DNA of 51,062 bases from Mesotaenium endlicherianum (Eukaryota > Streptophyta > Zygnematophyceae > Zygnematales > Mesotaeniaceae): contig WELA01006423.1 in the NCBI GenBank assembly GCA_009602735.1, forward strand, positions 332,697 through 383,758. The letters are read 5' to 3'. The stretch's first letter is position 1. Every line of letters starts with the position of its first letter. The translations under genes and the position numbers were made by a program. Positions 34,527-46,423 of this stretch are shown in pieces. The notes below the pieces were generated by a model. The model ran no database searches. It was not told the origin of the DNA and saw only the letters and a list, made by a program, of their open reading frames with translations.

Positions 34527-35059
34527 ACCAGGAGCCTACCACCCCAAGACCCACTTCACGAGAAGACAACAAGCCAAGTGAGGTGGAGACTCCCGTTGAA
34601 GACGACGTTCCAGCCCCAATGAGTTTGAGAGGTTACCTTGGAGGAGAGAAGGTCCACATCTTGGTGGATAGCGGAGCTCAAGGCAACTTCATTGCTGCAG
34701 ATTTTGCCACCAAGCACGGTGTTACTATGCGAACTCTTGACCACGACGAGGAGATTATGATGCCCGATGGGTTCTCCTATACTACCCCTTCCAAGAAGAC
34801 GTACCCCTTGGCACTCTCTATCAAGTCCTTCAAGGATAGAGTTGTGTTCTCCCCCATGCAATTGGGCAAGTACGACGTCATCCTAGGGACGCCTTGGTTG
34901 ACCAAGCACAATCCCCAAGTTGATTGGAGAACCGGTACTATCAAGATCAAGAATGACATCACGTCAAGAATCTGTATTTTGCGCGCAATCCAGGAGATCC
35001 AGACCCAAGACATCCAGAAGCCGGCACACGAGATACTATTGTCCGCCCTCCAACTCAAA
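34512..35059 (+). CDS. Retropepsin-like protease of the retrotransposon
   Basis: The aspartic protease cuts the polyprotein. The active-site motif is [10 protein letters not shown] at about 34660-34690, followed by the typical DVILGTPWL at about 34877. The region is open in the -1 frame relative to the gag knuckle. Similarity leaves this frame at about 35054-35063, where the reverse-transcriptase frame takes over by a +1 shift. Confidence 0.85.
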
Positions 35060-38000
35060 GAGACTTGTGAGGAAGGGACACGAGCTTCTTTTGGCCTTGA
35101 TCACGCCAAAAGACATCAAGAAAGACATCGAGAGTCAAGAAGGCAGCCCCGTTCCCAAGGAGATACAAGAAGTCTTAGAGGACTACAAAGAAGTGTTCTC
35201 CCCGGAATTGCCCAAGGGCCTACCCCCCAAAAGATTCGTAGACCACAAGATAGAGTTGGAGCCCGGAAGCAAGCCCATCTCTCGGCCTACGTTCAAAATG
35301 TCATACACGGAGCTAGACGAAGTCAAGAAGCAAATCAAGGAGCTACTGGAGCATGGCTTCATTCGACCTAGCAAGTCGCCATTTGGAGCCCCGGTGCTAT
35401 TTGTCAAGAAGAAAGATGGTACCTTGAGGATGTGTGTGGACTATCGCGCCCTCAACAAGATCACCATCAAGAATCGATACCCGCTGCCGCGCATGGATGA
35501 GCTCATGGACCGGCTGGTTGGAGCCAAGTACTTCACGAAGATTGACTTACGGAGCGGCTACCACCAGATTCGCATCGCAGAACCGGACATAGAGAAGACG
35601 GCATTCAGGACAAGATATGGACATTTTGAGTTCATGGTCCTGCCATTTGGACTCACCAACGCGCCAGCAACTTTCATGACTATGATGAACACCATATTTC
35701 AGCCCATGTTGGACAGATTTGTGGTGGTATTCATCGATGACATCCTTATCTACAGCAAGACCCTTGAAGAGCATGCGAGACACTTGAAAGAAGTCCTTGA
35801 AGTATTGAAGCAAAACAAGCTGTTTGCGAAGGAGTCAAAATGCGAGTTTGCCAAACAAGAAGTGGAGTTCCTAGGTCTCCACGTGACTGCTGATGGCATC
35901 AAGATAGACCCCAAGAAGACCACGGTGGTGGAGGAATGGCCAACCCCCACGACCAAGAAAGAACTCCAGTCATTCTTGGGATTTGCCAATTGGTACAGAA
36001 AATTCATCCAAGGCTTCTCGCACATAGCAGCCCCCCTGACAGATCTACTCAAGAAGGACAGGCTATATACATGGACCGAGAAAGAGGAAGAGGCATTTCA
36101 AGAGTTAAAGCGAAGATTGACCACATCCCCGGTGCTCACACTCCCAAGTCCAAACCCAGATTGGCCCTTCCACGTCATCACCGATGCATCTTCCTATGCA
36201 ATAGGAGCAATCCTGCTTCAAGACCAAGGCAAGGGACTGCAGCCCATCGCCTACGAGTCAAGGAAGCTAAATCCAGCCGAGCAAAATTATACAACCACGG
36301 AGCGAGAGGCATTGGCGATTGTACATGCCTTGAAGGTTTGGCGCTGCTACGTTGAAGGACGCAAAGTACTGGTCACCACGGACCACGAGGCGTTAAAGCA
36401 CCTCCAAACGCAGCCGTATCTCTCAAGGAGACAAGCAAGATGGAGCGGATACTTGCAACAATACAACATCACGATTCAGTACCAGCCCGGCAAGACAAAC
36501 CCGGCTGACCCCCTCTCAAGACTGCAATTAAATGCAGTGATGGTATCCCTGAAGACAGATCTGGAAGCTCGATTTTCAGCCGCCTATGAAAGAGACCCTT
36601 ACTACAAGAACGGAGAAGCAGCCTTGGACCCATGCAAGAAGCAAGAAGGCAATTATTGGGTGAGGCAAGATACGGGCCAGAGATGTGTTCCTAATGACTT
36701 AGACCTCCGGCTCTTGCTTCTACGAGAAGCACACGACAACCCTCTTGGAGGACACTTTGGAATCCTAAGGACCACGGGCGTTCTAGCTAGGACTTATTGT
36801 TGGCCAGGCATGTCTAAGCAAGTCAAGGAGTACTGCAGGAGCTGTGACACATGCCAAAGAATCAAGCCATCATCGCAAAAGGCGGGAGGACTCCTCCAAC
36901 CACTACCAATCCCCGAAAGACAATGGACGGACATCTCAATGGACCTTATCGTGGACTTGCCCGTGACACCTCGAGGCCATAATGCAATACTCACGGTGGT
37001 GGACAGACTTACCAAGATGGCTCATTTTATTCCCACGACGACTAAGGCTACAGCACCACAACTTGCAAGACTCATCTTTGACAACATCTTCCGACTCCAT
37101 GGACTACCATCAAGAATTGTGTCAGATAGAGATCCAAGATTCACAAGCCATTTCTGGAAAAATCTCTTCAAGAACTTGGGTACATCGCTGGATATGTCTA
37201 CTGCCTACCACCCACAATCAGATGGGCAAACCGAGCGTATGAATCGTACCCTAAAGACCTCTCTAAAGGCCTACGTGTCTACCCTCGAGCAAGACTGGGA
37301 CATGTACTTGACCCCCCTCGAGTTTGCCTACAACAACACTACGCAGGCCTCTACCCAAGAGTCCCCATTCTTCCTCAACTATGGCTTCCATCCGACCACG
37401 CCACTGAGCTTCACGGCTGGCCATGATGAAGTACCTGCAGCCACAGATTTTATGGAGACATTAGAAGCAGCCCTTACAGCAGCGAAGAAAGCTCTACAAC
37501 ACGCGCAAGATGCTCAAGCAAGAGTGGCGAACAGATCCAGAAGAGAAATTACGTACAGAGTGGGTGACAACGTGTTACTATCATCCAAGAACATTTCCCT
37601 GAACAACAGGCCTGCCGGCAGCAAGTTCTCTCCCAAGTATTTGGGACCCTTCAAGATTATCCAGCAAGTCAACCCCGTTGCTTTCAAGCTAGAACTTCCC
37701 CAGACTATGCACATCGACCCCGTATTCCACGCTTCCCTCTTCAAGCCATATGTGCAACCCGACAACAAGTTCCCAGGACGTGTGACAACCCCACCAGCCC
37801 CAACAATAGTGGATGATCATTTGGAGTACGAAGTGGAAGACATAGTGGCTATGAGACATTTCAGGAGACAGCAGCAATACTTGATCAAGTGGAAAGGATA
37901 TCCAGATTCGGAGAATAGTTGGGTGGCGGCGCACTACCTTGACAAAGTTCAGAGAAAGTTGAAGCGCTTCCATGCCGCCAACCCCCATCTTGGACCAGCC

Positions 38001-38114
38001 CCAAGTCCCTCTACTACAAGCCCGAAGACTTCAGGGAGGCAGCCTGCCACCATCAAGAAGCAGCAGAAGACCCCTTGGAGGCAGCCTGCAAGAACAAGAA
38101 AGAGGAAAAATTGA
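35058..38114 (+). CDS. Pol: reverse transcriptase, RNase H, integrase, chromodomain
   Basis: One open frame of about 1,000 codons encodes the copying and integration enzymes. Reverse transcriptase has [15 protein letters not shown] and the catalytic FIDD box at 35730-35741. RNase H has the TDAS start at about 36180 and [12 protein letters not shown]. Integrase starts with an HHCC zinc finger (H...H...CRSCDTC), and its catalytic triad is D at about 36942, D at 37125 (SDRDPRF) and E at 37233 (TERMNR), a D-35-E spacing. The GPY-type module follows, then a chromodomain with [15 protein letters not shown] at about 37880-37925 and a basic tail. All key residues are present, so the enzymes look intact apart from the frame change that separates them from the protease. 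Confidence 0.96.
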   Translation, partial: KRLVRKGHELLLALITPKDIKKDIESQEGSPVPKEIQEVLEDYKEVFSPELPKGLPPKRFVDHKIELEPGSKPISRPTFKMSYTELDEVKKQIKELLEHGFIRPSKSPFGAPVLFVKKKDGTLRMCVDYRALNKITIKNRYPLPRMDELMDRLVGAKYFTKIDLRSGYHQIRIAEPDIEKTAFRTRYGHFEFMVLPFGLTNAPATFMTMMNTIFQPMLDRFVVVFIDDILIYSKTLEEHARHLKEVLEVLKQNKLFAKESKCEFAKQEVEFLGLHVTADGIKIDPKKTTVVEEWPTPTTKKELQSFLGFANWYRKFIQGFSHIAAPLTDLLKKDRLYTWTEKEEEAFQELKRRLTTSPVLTLPSPNPDWPFHVITDASSYAIGAILLQDQGKGLQPIAYESRKLNPAEQNYTTTEREALAIVHALKVWRCYVEGRKVLVTTDHEALKHLQTQPYLSRRQARWSGYLQQYNITIQYQPGKTNPADPLSRLQLNAVMVSLKTDLEARFSAAYERDPYYKNGEAALDPCKKQEGNYWVRQDTGQRCVPNDLDLRLLLLREAHDNPLGGHFGILRTTGVLARTYCWPGMSKQVKEYCRSCDTCQRIKPSSQKAGGLLQPLPIPERQWTDISMDLIVDLPVTPRGHNAILTVVDRLTKMAHFIPTTTKATAPQLARLIFDNIFRLHGLPSRIVSDRDPRFTSHFWKNLFKNLGTSLDMSTAYHPQSDGQTERMNRTLKTSLKAYVSTLEQDWDMYLTPLEFAYNNTTQASTQESPFFLNYGFHPTTPLSFTAGHDEVPAATDFMETLEAALTAAKKALQHAQDAQARVANRSRREITYRVGDNVLLSSKNISLNNRPAGSKFSPKYLGPFKIIQQVNPVAFKLELPQTMHIDPVFHASLFKPYVQPDNKFPGRVTTPPAPTIVDDHLEYEVEDIVAMRHFRRQQQYLIKWKGYPDSENSWVAAHYLDKVQRKLKRFHAANPHLGPAPSPSTTSPKTSGRQPATIKKQQKTPWRQPARTRKRKN

Positions 38115-38865
38115 CATTAGACACTCTTCTCTTCTCACAGTTTCTGGACAGAAAACTAAAACTGCTACTGGTGATAGGTCTCTGCAGAATAAATTCTGAA
38201 AATTTACTTGGCTGTAGTCCATAAGTAGTTGGTCATTTAGAGTCCAAGTTTGCTTAATTTGCAGCACTGGTGAGAGATATGATGCTCTAAGTAGAAGGGG
38301 GTCAAGCTGCTGGCATTGGTAGGGCAGAATATGCCTTCTGACATTGTGCCCTTCCCTGAATTTGGAATGCTTTGAAACTCAAGACTCTGGTAGAACATCT
38401 TACAGCGCCCAGTTTGAGACTTACTTTGCAGAATTTGGAGAAGTATAGAAGGACTTATGATTTTCAGAAGCTTCTGCACAGATTTGGAGGAGTGCCTACT
38501 CTCTTAGCTCTCAACGACACTCCAGAAATTAGAATGCTCTCAAATCTGGTGACCCAGTAGAGTTCTTCGACGCGGTCCGTCTGGCACTCAAATTTTCAGA
38601 TTTGGAGCAGTTCTGTGGACGCTATGAATTTTTGAATTCGTGGCAGATTCTGGGCCAACTTGTACAATTTTCTTTATCATGGAGTAGGCTAGCCAATAAG
38701 GTCACACCACCTACGACCTTGCCTAGTCTACCTTACATATGTAGCACCTGACTTGGCGCCTTGGACTAATCCTCTTCACATGTGTGGCATCTGACTTGAA
38801 GCTGTTGACTAGTCTGCTCCACATGTGTAAGACCTGACGTGACGCGCCGAGACGTCGCTTTTTTT
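38115..38865. other. Non-coding region between pol and the polypurine tract
   Basis: About 750 bp after the pol stop carry no ORF of note. This is the element's own 3' untranslated segment. Confidence 0.6.
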
Positions 38866-38878
38866 GGGGGGGGGGTGA
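38866..38878 (+). other. Polypurine tract
   Basis: A run of ten G followed by TGA lies immediately before the TG of the 3' LTR and is preceded by a T run. This is the standard plus-strand primer position. Confidence 0.85.
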
Positions 38879-39381
38879 TGTAGTGATTTGAGTTATTATA
38901 TATTAGTTTGCATATATTTCAATGTTTTCAAATATATTTGGAGTAGTATTGTGTGACTTCAAGTGTGAATAGGTACTCTAGTGACTTGGTTCATGTCCTT
39001 TGAACCTTCTAAGGCATTTTCGAAGTTAGAGGAAAGACCTAGAAGAACTCCACGTGGCAAAAGTCAAATGTGCCATTTTTAGGTCAAAAGGACATGTGTA
39101 CATTATTCTAGAAAGAGGTGGCAAGTTTTGGGATGTGTTGGGTGCCAACACATCAACATACACCTTCCTAGAAATTACTTATTTAGCAAGTATATAAACA
39201 AGAGCTAGAACATAGAAAAACATTCCAGAATCACTCTTGTACTTGCCAAAATCCAGAAATATATAAACTTTCAAGAAGCCATCTCTCTTTCAAGAAGCTA
39301 CCACTTGTGTTCAAAGATCCTTGTCTTGAATAGATAAAGTATTATATTTCACTAAGTACTTCATCTATCTGTTTCACTACA
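38879..39381 (+). repeat. 3' LTR
   Basis: The LTR starts TGTAGTGATTTG and ends TTTCACTACA, with intact TG...CA ends, next to the target duplication GCGCC. Confidence 0.95.
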
Positions 39382-39386
39382 GCGCC
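39382..39386 (+). other. Target-site duplication GCGCC, right
   Basis: Matches 33134-33138 exactly. Confidence 0.85.
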
Positions 39387-41241
39387 TTAACAGCTCTTCA
39401 CTGCTTGACTGGGCTCACTCAGTTCTTCACTGAGAGCTTTACTTGTTAATACTACTCTTGCTATCAGCAATTCGACAATAGAGACTTCTGAGAACTTGGA
39501 AACTAACACAGCACTCACCATTTTAAGTGGCCCTCGCACGCTTGCGGCGTTTGACCTCAATCTGTGCTAATCTCCTAACAGATTCTATCTGCAGCTCTCT
39601 ACTTTCCACCAGCGAGATCCTCTCTTGGGAACTCCTGAGGCCTAACCTTTCTATGATACACTTAGGAAGAAATCTTCCAGCATCAGTAGAAGCGTGGCGC
39701 CTCGGCCCTTCTATGGCCTTGGGAACTCCTTCTTCTTCGCGCTCCTTCTGCTTCTTCAGCTTCCTTTAACAACGATGCGAGCAAGAATGAGGCAGCTTCA
39801 GGCAGGACTCATGACTTTCACAGGCACCACGCACTGTCCTCTCTTGAGAATACTAGTGCTTAGTCACAGCGCTTAGCTTGCATGCCGTCCTTTTCCGACA
39901 CCTCTCACACAGCTTAGAAGTTGTCATTCAGCATGCATGCATGCATTGGGATTGTTGCGCGTGACCGCTTAGCCTTCCAGCTGACAATCACGCCTATGTG
40001 GCTACCTGGCAGCGTTTAGGATGAACGCTCAAGCCGTGACCAGTCACCTGAGGGTCTGGCCGAGGTGGCCCACAACGCCCTTTGCAACATCCCTGCTGTA
40101 CTTGGCTTGGATAGCCGATTGATCAGTATCTTTCTTGGCACTCGTTGGGCTGGCTCATTGCTGGTTCCATGCCCCTAGCCTTTCGGCTGACTACTCGGTC
40201 CACATCCCCATCCCGTCCTGGGTGTGGGTTTGACGTGTCGTAACCACTTTGACAGTGACAATGACTTCAACATGACCGCTGACTGAGATGACTCGGTCCT
40301 CTGGTCGGTGAGTCAATGCTGACTTCCCGTACCTGGGCGGCCGTGACTTGCGCTGCGCGTGCGGCACCGTCAAGTGGATAGTAGTCGCGACATCTTTCCT
40401 TATATATATAAAAATGTATATATGTATACAGGAAATTTTTATGTTAGTTGGTGCTTGTTAGTTGAACATTTCACTTTTTCAGGGATTTGAATTTGGAGCC
40501 ATCGCTGGCTCCCTGGAGCCGCTGCCAGGTCGTGCAGCTTTTGCTCTGAAGTCCGGATGCTGTTGGTTGCGATAATCGGCATGGATCGGCATGGATCGGC
40601 ATGGATCGGCAGCGTTGGGAGCTAGATCGAGCTCGTCCTCGGGCTCGCGATCCTGGAAAAAGTCCTCCATCGCCTTTGCCCTCGTCTAGCAGAGAGAATT
40701 CCTTACAAACGCCTCAGGACCGCCATCGCCAGGAGTTCGCCAGAGGCGAGAGCGAGAAGCGAGAAGAAGGCTTGTGTCGTGCACTCCGTGTCGTGCACTT
40801 CCTTGTGCATCACCTTTTACAGTCAGCACGTCCTCTAGTGCCACAGAAGTATAAGAGAAGACTCTAGCTTAGTGTTGACTGCCCGAGGTCAACAGGGGCT
40901 AGTGCTTGTATCCAGCTTCAATAAAAGCTCGTCCCTACCACTGACACGCTTCTAAGGAGCCCTTATTAGCTTAAACTTACAGGAGCTTTCGAGCAATTAA
41001 TCTCTCCTAGTCCTCGGTGTTGACTATTATACGTATGTCAGCGGTGCACACTTCGCCAGTCTCCTATTGTATCCCGGTGTCGCCTCTTACCGTTTACATC
41101 TGCATGTATCTCATATACGTTAGTATCAACGTTGTTGCATCCACTCAAGGACTCTAAGCCTTTGCAAAGCTTGTCATAGTGGCGTACTTTCAGTCATTTG
41201 GGGAGAATCCGCAGCTTCTACTCCTTGAGAAGGAAAGCTGT
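39387..41241. other. Region between the retrotransposon and the GCR1-like gene
   Basis: No gene is recognised. It holds three perfect copies of the decamer ATGGATCGGC at 40581-40610, an AT-alternating run at about 40400-40430, and a TATAAG (40850) followed 70 nt later by AATAAA (40920-40925), an arrangement seen in LTRs. The promoter of the next gene must lie in the right part. Confidence 0.5.
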
Positions 41242-42789
41242 ATGTCGTCTAGGTCTGAAGAGGCCAAGGGGGAGCTTCTGAGGGTAAGGAGGGAGCTGGC
41301 AGTTGCAGAGGAGCAGATTGAGAAGCAAACTAGGCTGCTTGACCACCCTGATTTGGGAGAGAAAGACAGGGAAGATGCCAGGTTGATACGGCAAGTGTTG
41401 TGGCGGGAAAAGGAGCATCTGAGATCGCAGGAGACCATATTTCTCAAACTGATATACAATGATCCTTCCCAACCTGCGCCTATGAACTTCTCAGGTGAGT
41501 TTCACGAGCATATAACAAGACATGTGCAAGGAGTAGAACTGGTGCTCTCTTTAGGTCATATGAAGCTGAGTGCTAAATGAAGGTGTAGCCAAGGCGTGGC
41601 TATTGCAACAATCCCTGATTTAGGGGAGGGGGGTGGCTATACAGACAAAGAAAAAGTGTGGCATGCAAGTTCCTGCCTTGATTATATGGTGTTGATAACA
41701 ATGCTGTGTTGCGGTGGAAAAGGGTGCCTGTAGCTATTTTTGTTGTATAGCCTGCACTTTCAGAGTTCTCATGATTCAGTCTGGTCTGGGTGTGCAGGCG
41801 TACCTCAAAATGGCAACAATATAATGCCACTTGCTTCTCGACAATCTCCTGTCAAGACGCCACGCAATGGCCGTCCAAAGATGCAGAGAAGAAGAGAGCA
41901 GCCCATTCCCGATCCCTCTCAACTAACTTCTATAGCAGGCCTGTCAGATCCAAGTGTTAGTCTCATGTCGAGCTTTGAGCCAGCGGAATATACCAATGTG
42001 AATGGGTACGAAGTTAACCGAAGCTCAGACTGCAAGGTATCAGATGTTTGGAGGGAATGGAAAGAAGGCATAAACGGTTGCCTTGCAATAGAGAAACTGG
42101 AGGAGGCGCGCAAGAAGGATAGAAAGTTGATATGGTGGAAACACAAAAACGATTACAAGTACTGGAGCAAGCAGGTATGAGTCATCTGGACCATTTTGAC
42201 CCTGAGTTCTGGTGTATGAGATTGATGTGTTGCTAAGTTGATTACTTTTTCGTTGGTCTTCTCGATAATGTCGTTGCCCCTACTCTTTATTTTGGTCTTA
42301 ACGATAATGTAGTCGCCCTTAGACCGGAAAGGCTTGCAGCGACGTCAGTTAGTCAGCAGATATTTCGGGCAGCCTAGCAGCTAGGCTTTTTTGGAGAAGA
42401 GAAGGTCAACGAGTTTTTCTACTAGCACTGGAGTTGCCCATGACTGTTTTCGGTTATAATTTGCAGTTGTTAGCAATCAGTTACCAAGTACATATTTTGC
42501 TGGGGGGCAGATGCGCATCATCCATGCTGTGGAGCAGAAGGCAGGAGAATTTGGAGGCAATCTGGAGGCTGGAATCCAGTTCTGGGAGGAGATTTTGCGT
42601 GTGGAGTTTGAAGGAAGCATTTCAAAGCTCCGAGAAGCTCTGGGAGGCGATAAGACAAGTGCAGAGAGCCGAGAGGCTGGTCTTATTGGGGAAATGAGTG
42701 CGTTTAAGAGGCAGAGGAAGGAACTTCTTCAGCAAGGTCTAGAACGGCTCAAGCAATGGCCTTCTGAAACACAACCTGGCCTCTTATAG
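41242..42789 (+). CDS. Protein with a GCR1_C-like DNA-binding domain
   Basis: Three exons join in frame: 41242-41494, 41798-42174 and 42511-42789, giving 302 residues from the ATG at 41242. Residues about 9-70 are highly charged and likely coiled coil. Residues about 105-125 are basic and Pro-rich. Residues about 165-222 (VSDVWREWKEGINGCLAIEK, then WWKHKNDYKYWSKQMRIIHA) fit the GCR1_C pattern: W-EW--G--G--(S/A)IE-LE, a basic W, aromatic residues and an I--AIE-like end. In yeast GCR1, MSN1 and HOT1 this domain binds DNA. The C-terminus is again helical. The start is uncertain: the frame is open back to 41158 and a splice acceptor (tactttcag, about 41192) could join an upstream exon. The function of plant-lineage members is unknown to me. 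Confidence 0.7.
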
Positions 42790-43235
42790 TCTAGGAAATA
42801 AGACGTTTGTGTATGTACTTATCGCATTGATATGGTAACTTCCCCTGTATAGCCTTTTATATAGTGAAGGTCCGGCTTACTTCTGAAATGCTACAACGCA
42901 GTTGTAATTTGAAATACACAGGCTCTTGTATACGCAGGAGCTTTTATCACTAGCACTTTATTACATGGTACATGTATGCTATAATGCTTGAGTCACATCT
43001 ACACTATTCCTCATGCTCTGACTTGAGCAAGTAATGCAATGTGGAATGCTCGGAGCTGACTTAGCTCCCTATAGCTCTCAAGCAGTCTTAATGCATGGGT
43101 CACTATATCAATGAGAGGCGAGCCACCTGCATGCTCGTTAAGTATGTCAGATTGTGGACAGATGTTACACATATAAGAAGACACTGCTGAACCTATTGAT
43201 GTCACTAGTGAACAGCCAGGGACTTGTAATATGCT
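42790..43235. other. Short convergent intergenic region
   Basis: The GCR1-like gene (plus) and the VOC gene (minus) end towards each other here, so it holds both 3' UTRs. No other feature is seen. Confidence 0.5.
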
Positions 43236-44023
43236 CTAAGAGCTATCTGTGTGAGCTCTTCCGGGAATGGTTCTACCTGCTTCAACTTGCTGTTCGTGGG
43301 CTGCTACTGGCTCCTGTGCTTTTTTAACCTCTGTGCAGGCGTCCTGCTTTTCTCCTTTCACTCGAGATGAAATGCCCCATTCAAACCCAAATGGGTCGAC
43401 AAATTTCCCGAAGCGAGACCCCCAAAATTGGTTATCCACCTTCATGGTCACCTTGGCACCTCCCTCCACTGCTTTGTCGACCACCCTGTCGGAATCGTTA
43501 CACTGGAGGAAGAGTACACATGAGGTTCCCTTGAGAGTTGCCGGTGACTTGGCTCTGTACACAAAAGTATTTTGCAAAGATTGCACTTCACATTTGTCAA
43601 ATAATCAAGCCGTCCTTTCATGAAATATGTCCTATATATTCGTTATCAGGCTGGTACTCCCGCATTTATGCAGCAAATTCTTGTTGAAGAGGAAAATAAG
43701 ATAGTGCACACTAACGTCGATCTCATCATGAACCATTCAGATACTTACGTTTCAACCTCGTAGCTGGACTCGTCGCTCAGGCAAAGTCTCAAGTCTCCTT
43801 TCTTCAGCTCGGCATACATAATGAGAGGCCGGTCGTGGCCTGCCTTTCTCTTTGGGGAGTGGAAAACGACTGCCTCCTCAAATTGCAGGTGTTTTATGTA
43901 CCAGTCAAGCGCCTCTCGGCATTTAGGAGCTTCAATCACAAGACTCGGAACCAGTGACAGGTATGTAATTTCCGTCTCCTCATCAGCCTTCAATACATCT
44001 CCAGGTACACTACCACTTGCCAT
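43236..44023 (-). CDS. VOC superfamily (glyoxalase/PhnB-like) protein
   Basis: Two exons join in frame: 43749-44023 (ATG at 44023, donor AC|gtaagt) and 43236-43554 (acceptor tgtacag), giving 197 residues. The first half has LSLVPSLVIEAPKCREALDW and YIKHLQFEE, then IMYAELKKGDLRLCLSDES. The second has SCVLFLQCNDSDRVVDKAVE, GGAKVTMKVDNQFWGSRFGK and FVDPFGFEWGIS. These are the two beta-alpha-beta modules of the PhnB-like VOC fold, also found in plant proteins of the At5g48480 type. The usual metal ligands of true glyoxalase I are not clearly present, so substrate and catalysis are unknown. The Lys/Glu-rich tail of about 45 residues is extra and probably disordered. Confidence 0.88.
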
Positions 44024-45973
44024 TGCAATTGGCGGGAGTTGATTTCTATTTGAAGAACTGCCACCACATCCGAGAAAGAGCTGTGAAAGGCCTGCAGAAA
44101 GTTTCCCAGTGCAAGTAGACTACTACAAACATTTGCCACCCTTGCCACGTCCATTTGCAAGAAGACGATCTCTCTACGTTATTTGCTGCAGACGAGTCAC
44201 GGTGACGCTTCGCGTCCTTCTTCAAACTGAGGTTGAATGTTACGCGAGACTTGGACCTGCATTACGCTTGCTGCCACGCTTGTCATCAGGCCCTAACTGG
44301 CCCAGACTTGTCCCAAAAGCACCCCCCCAAACTTCAAAGACGCCTACTTTGTCTCACTTTGTCATTAAACTATTGTGACGTGTACCGAACATATGACCAC
44401 TAATGCAGACGTTCTCCGTTGTCGTAACTGGTCATAACACCTAAACGTACCGAATGTGAGTACTACATAGTACGAGCAGAGCCGGAGGACCAGCAAAATC
44501 GGAGCATGCTGGAGCCGACAAGGTCGGCGTACTTTACATTATAATGTTATCTACTGAACTTTTTTTTGTATACAAGAGTAAATTTCATACAGCGTCAAAT
44601 AGCATCTTTCGTGATCTGCGATCGGTACCACTTCACTTCTAAGACATCATCTGCATTTTCAGCGACTCAGACGTAGGATGGTGTTATCATGGCTGCCGCT
44701 GGCATAAAATTCTATGCTTGCTGTTGCCGATCGGAGTGACATGTCTAACTTGGGACATGGAATGATCCTTTGTTTGTCAATGCTGGTAGCCAATAGCAGG
44801 CCGTAAATGCAGGGTGGCATCACAGCTCTCTCCTATAGTAGCTCCTCCTAGGTATGATCGAAATATACGCTGATGCTTACTTTATTTCTACCTTCTCCTA
44901 GAGTAACTCAACCCTTCTGTAACAATGAGTGTGTGCGGCATTGCAAGTGTCCATGTTGTCGTTATGTTGTCGCTGTCTTAGGACAATCAAACCTCAACCA
45001 TCAGTAAAGGCTGAAGCTTGAACGGCAACAAACAGCAACTCTTGACGTTTACGTTTTCAACCGTAAACAGTAGAAACTGAGCTCTTTGTTGTTCATTACT
45101 ATGTACTGCTATTGAAATGTAAATACGAGCTTAGTTCTAATCGCTGCCTTGTTCAGCTCCTTACATGGATTTACAGGTCGCATGAGAGTAGAATAGAAAT
45201 TCATTAAGCAGCACTTGTTGTCGTGCTTTATGAAACGTAGTCAGGGGATTTGATGATCGATAGTTGTTGCATTGCACGAGGTCCATCTTTAAGGGAAGAC
45301 TTGCCACCTTTTTCACTCACTTGTAGGCCCGAAGATTTTGAGTCAGTCAACATAGTGTCCTTTTACACCTTGCTCAAGAGTGAATCTTGTGGGCCTGGGA
45401 AGTATGCCTGATGTGAAGTCCACAATTCCGTGTTTGACTTTCCATGTCAGAAACGTGAGTGATGAATGTAATTCCGATACAGTGAAGGTTTATGTGATGT
45501 CAGAGTGCATGAATCCTCTCTTGTTTCACCACAGCAGACTCTTTCTTCCATATAGCCAGGCAACCTAGCAGGTCAATGTGAGTCACTACTTGCAGCAATG
45601 AACATCAGCATACATGTGTGTAACGTATGTACCGTACTAGTCCATAGCACTTGTATGTATGTATACATTGAGAATTGTATGTCTATCTTAGTTCTAGGGG
45701 AAGGTGGGAGTGCCGGGTGGTCGTGCATAATCAATCACACACTGAAAGCAAAGTCTTGTGTCCATCGAACTCATTCTACATTCCTCGTTTCTCCGATTCC
45801 TATTTCCCTCGGTTCCTCATTTCCCTCTTTCACTGTGACAAAAGGTCAACCCCCAGCAACCAGGGACGTCGCCAAACAGGCCTGGGCACACTCTGTCCTC
45901 TAGTTGGGTTCTTCATCTCAACAGCCCTGCCTCGATCCCACTGCCTGATTGACGAGGGGTCTCAGCCAGCCCC
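44024..45973. other. Intergenic region between divergent VOC and maMYB genes
   Basis: It holds the promoters of both genes. I see no coding exon and no strong motif. Short ORFs at 44109-44378 and 45598-45903 look random. Confidence 0.5.
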
Positions 45974-46300
45974 ATGGATGACGACTGGGGAGGAGAGTGT
46001 TACGAGAGACCCAGGCTCTATGCAGCTTCGGGTCCTGCCCCTGTAGAGGAGGAGGAGGTGGGCCCCAGCAAGCTGTTCATTGCAATCTGCAGCGGCATAG
46101 GTGTCGCCTTCATAGCCGCCGGGGTCTGTACAGGTGGCATCCTCCAGGTGGCAACCATCTGGCTGGCCCTGGCGTGCCTCCTAGGTCCCCACGCACCCTC
46201 CTCTTTCACAGGTACTGTTCACACCCGTCCTTTCTTCCATCTTGGCACGCCCTTCCCTTGCTGACCTTGCTATTGTCCTCCTCCTTTTGTACTCTGTTCA

Positions 46301-46359
<59 letters not shown>

Positions 46360-46360
46360 N

Positions 46361-46423
<63 letters not shown>

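Larger units (their letters stand above)
33139..39381 (+). mobile_element. Ty3/gypsy chromovirus LTR retrotransposon
   Basis: The element has LTRs of about 500 bp (33139-33638 and 38879-39381), a 5-bp target duplication and a polypurine tract. It carries the end of gag with a zinc knuckle, an aspartic protease, reverse transcriptase, RNase H, integrase and a C-terminal chromodomain. The LTRs differ by about a dozen substitutions and one small indel cluster, so the insertion is fairly recent. The 5' side is disturbed: an inverted LTR fragment and a 174-N gap replace the primer-binding site and most of gag, and I see no typical TGG-starting primer site after the 5' LTR. The reading frame changes twice by one base outside the gag/protease border. 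The copy as assembled is probably not autonomous. Chromodomains of this class tether integration to marked chromatin. Confidence 0.95.
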
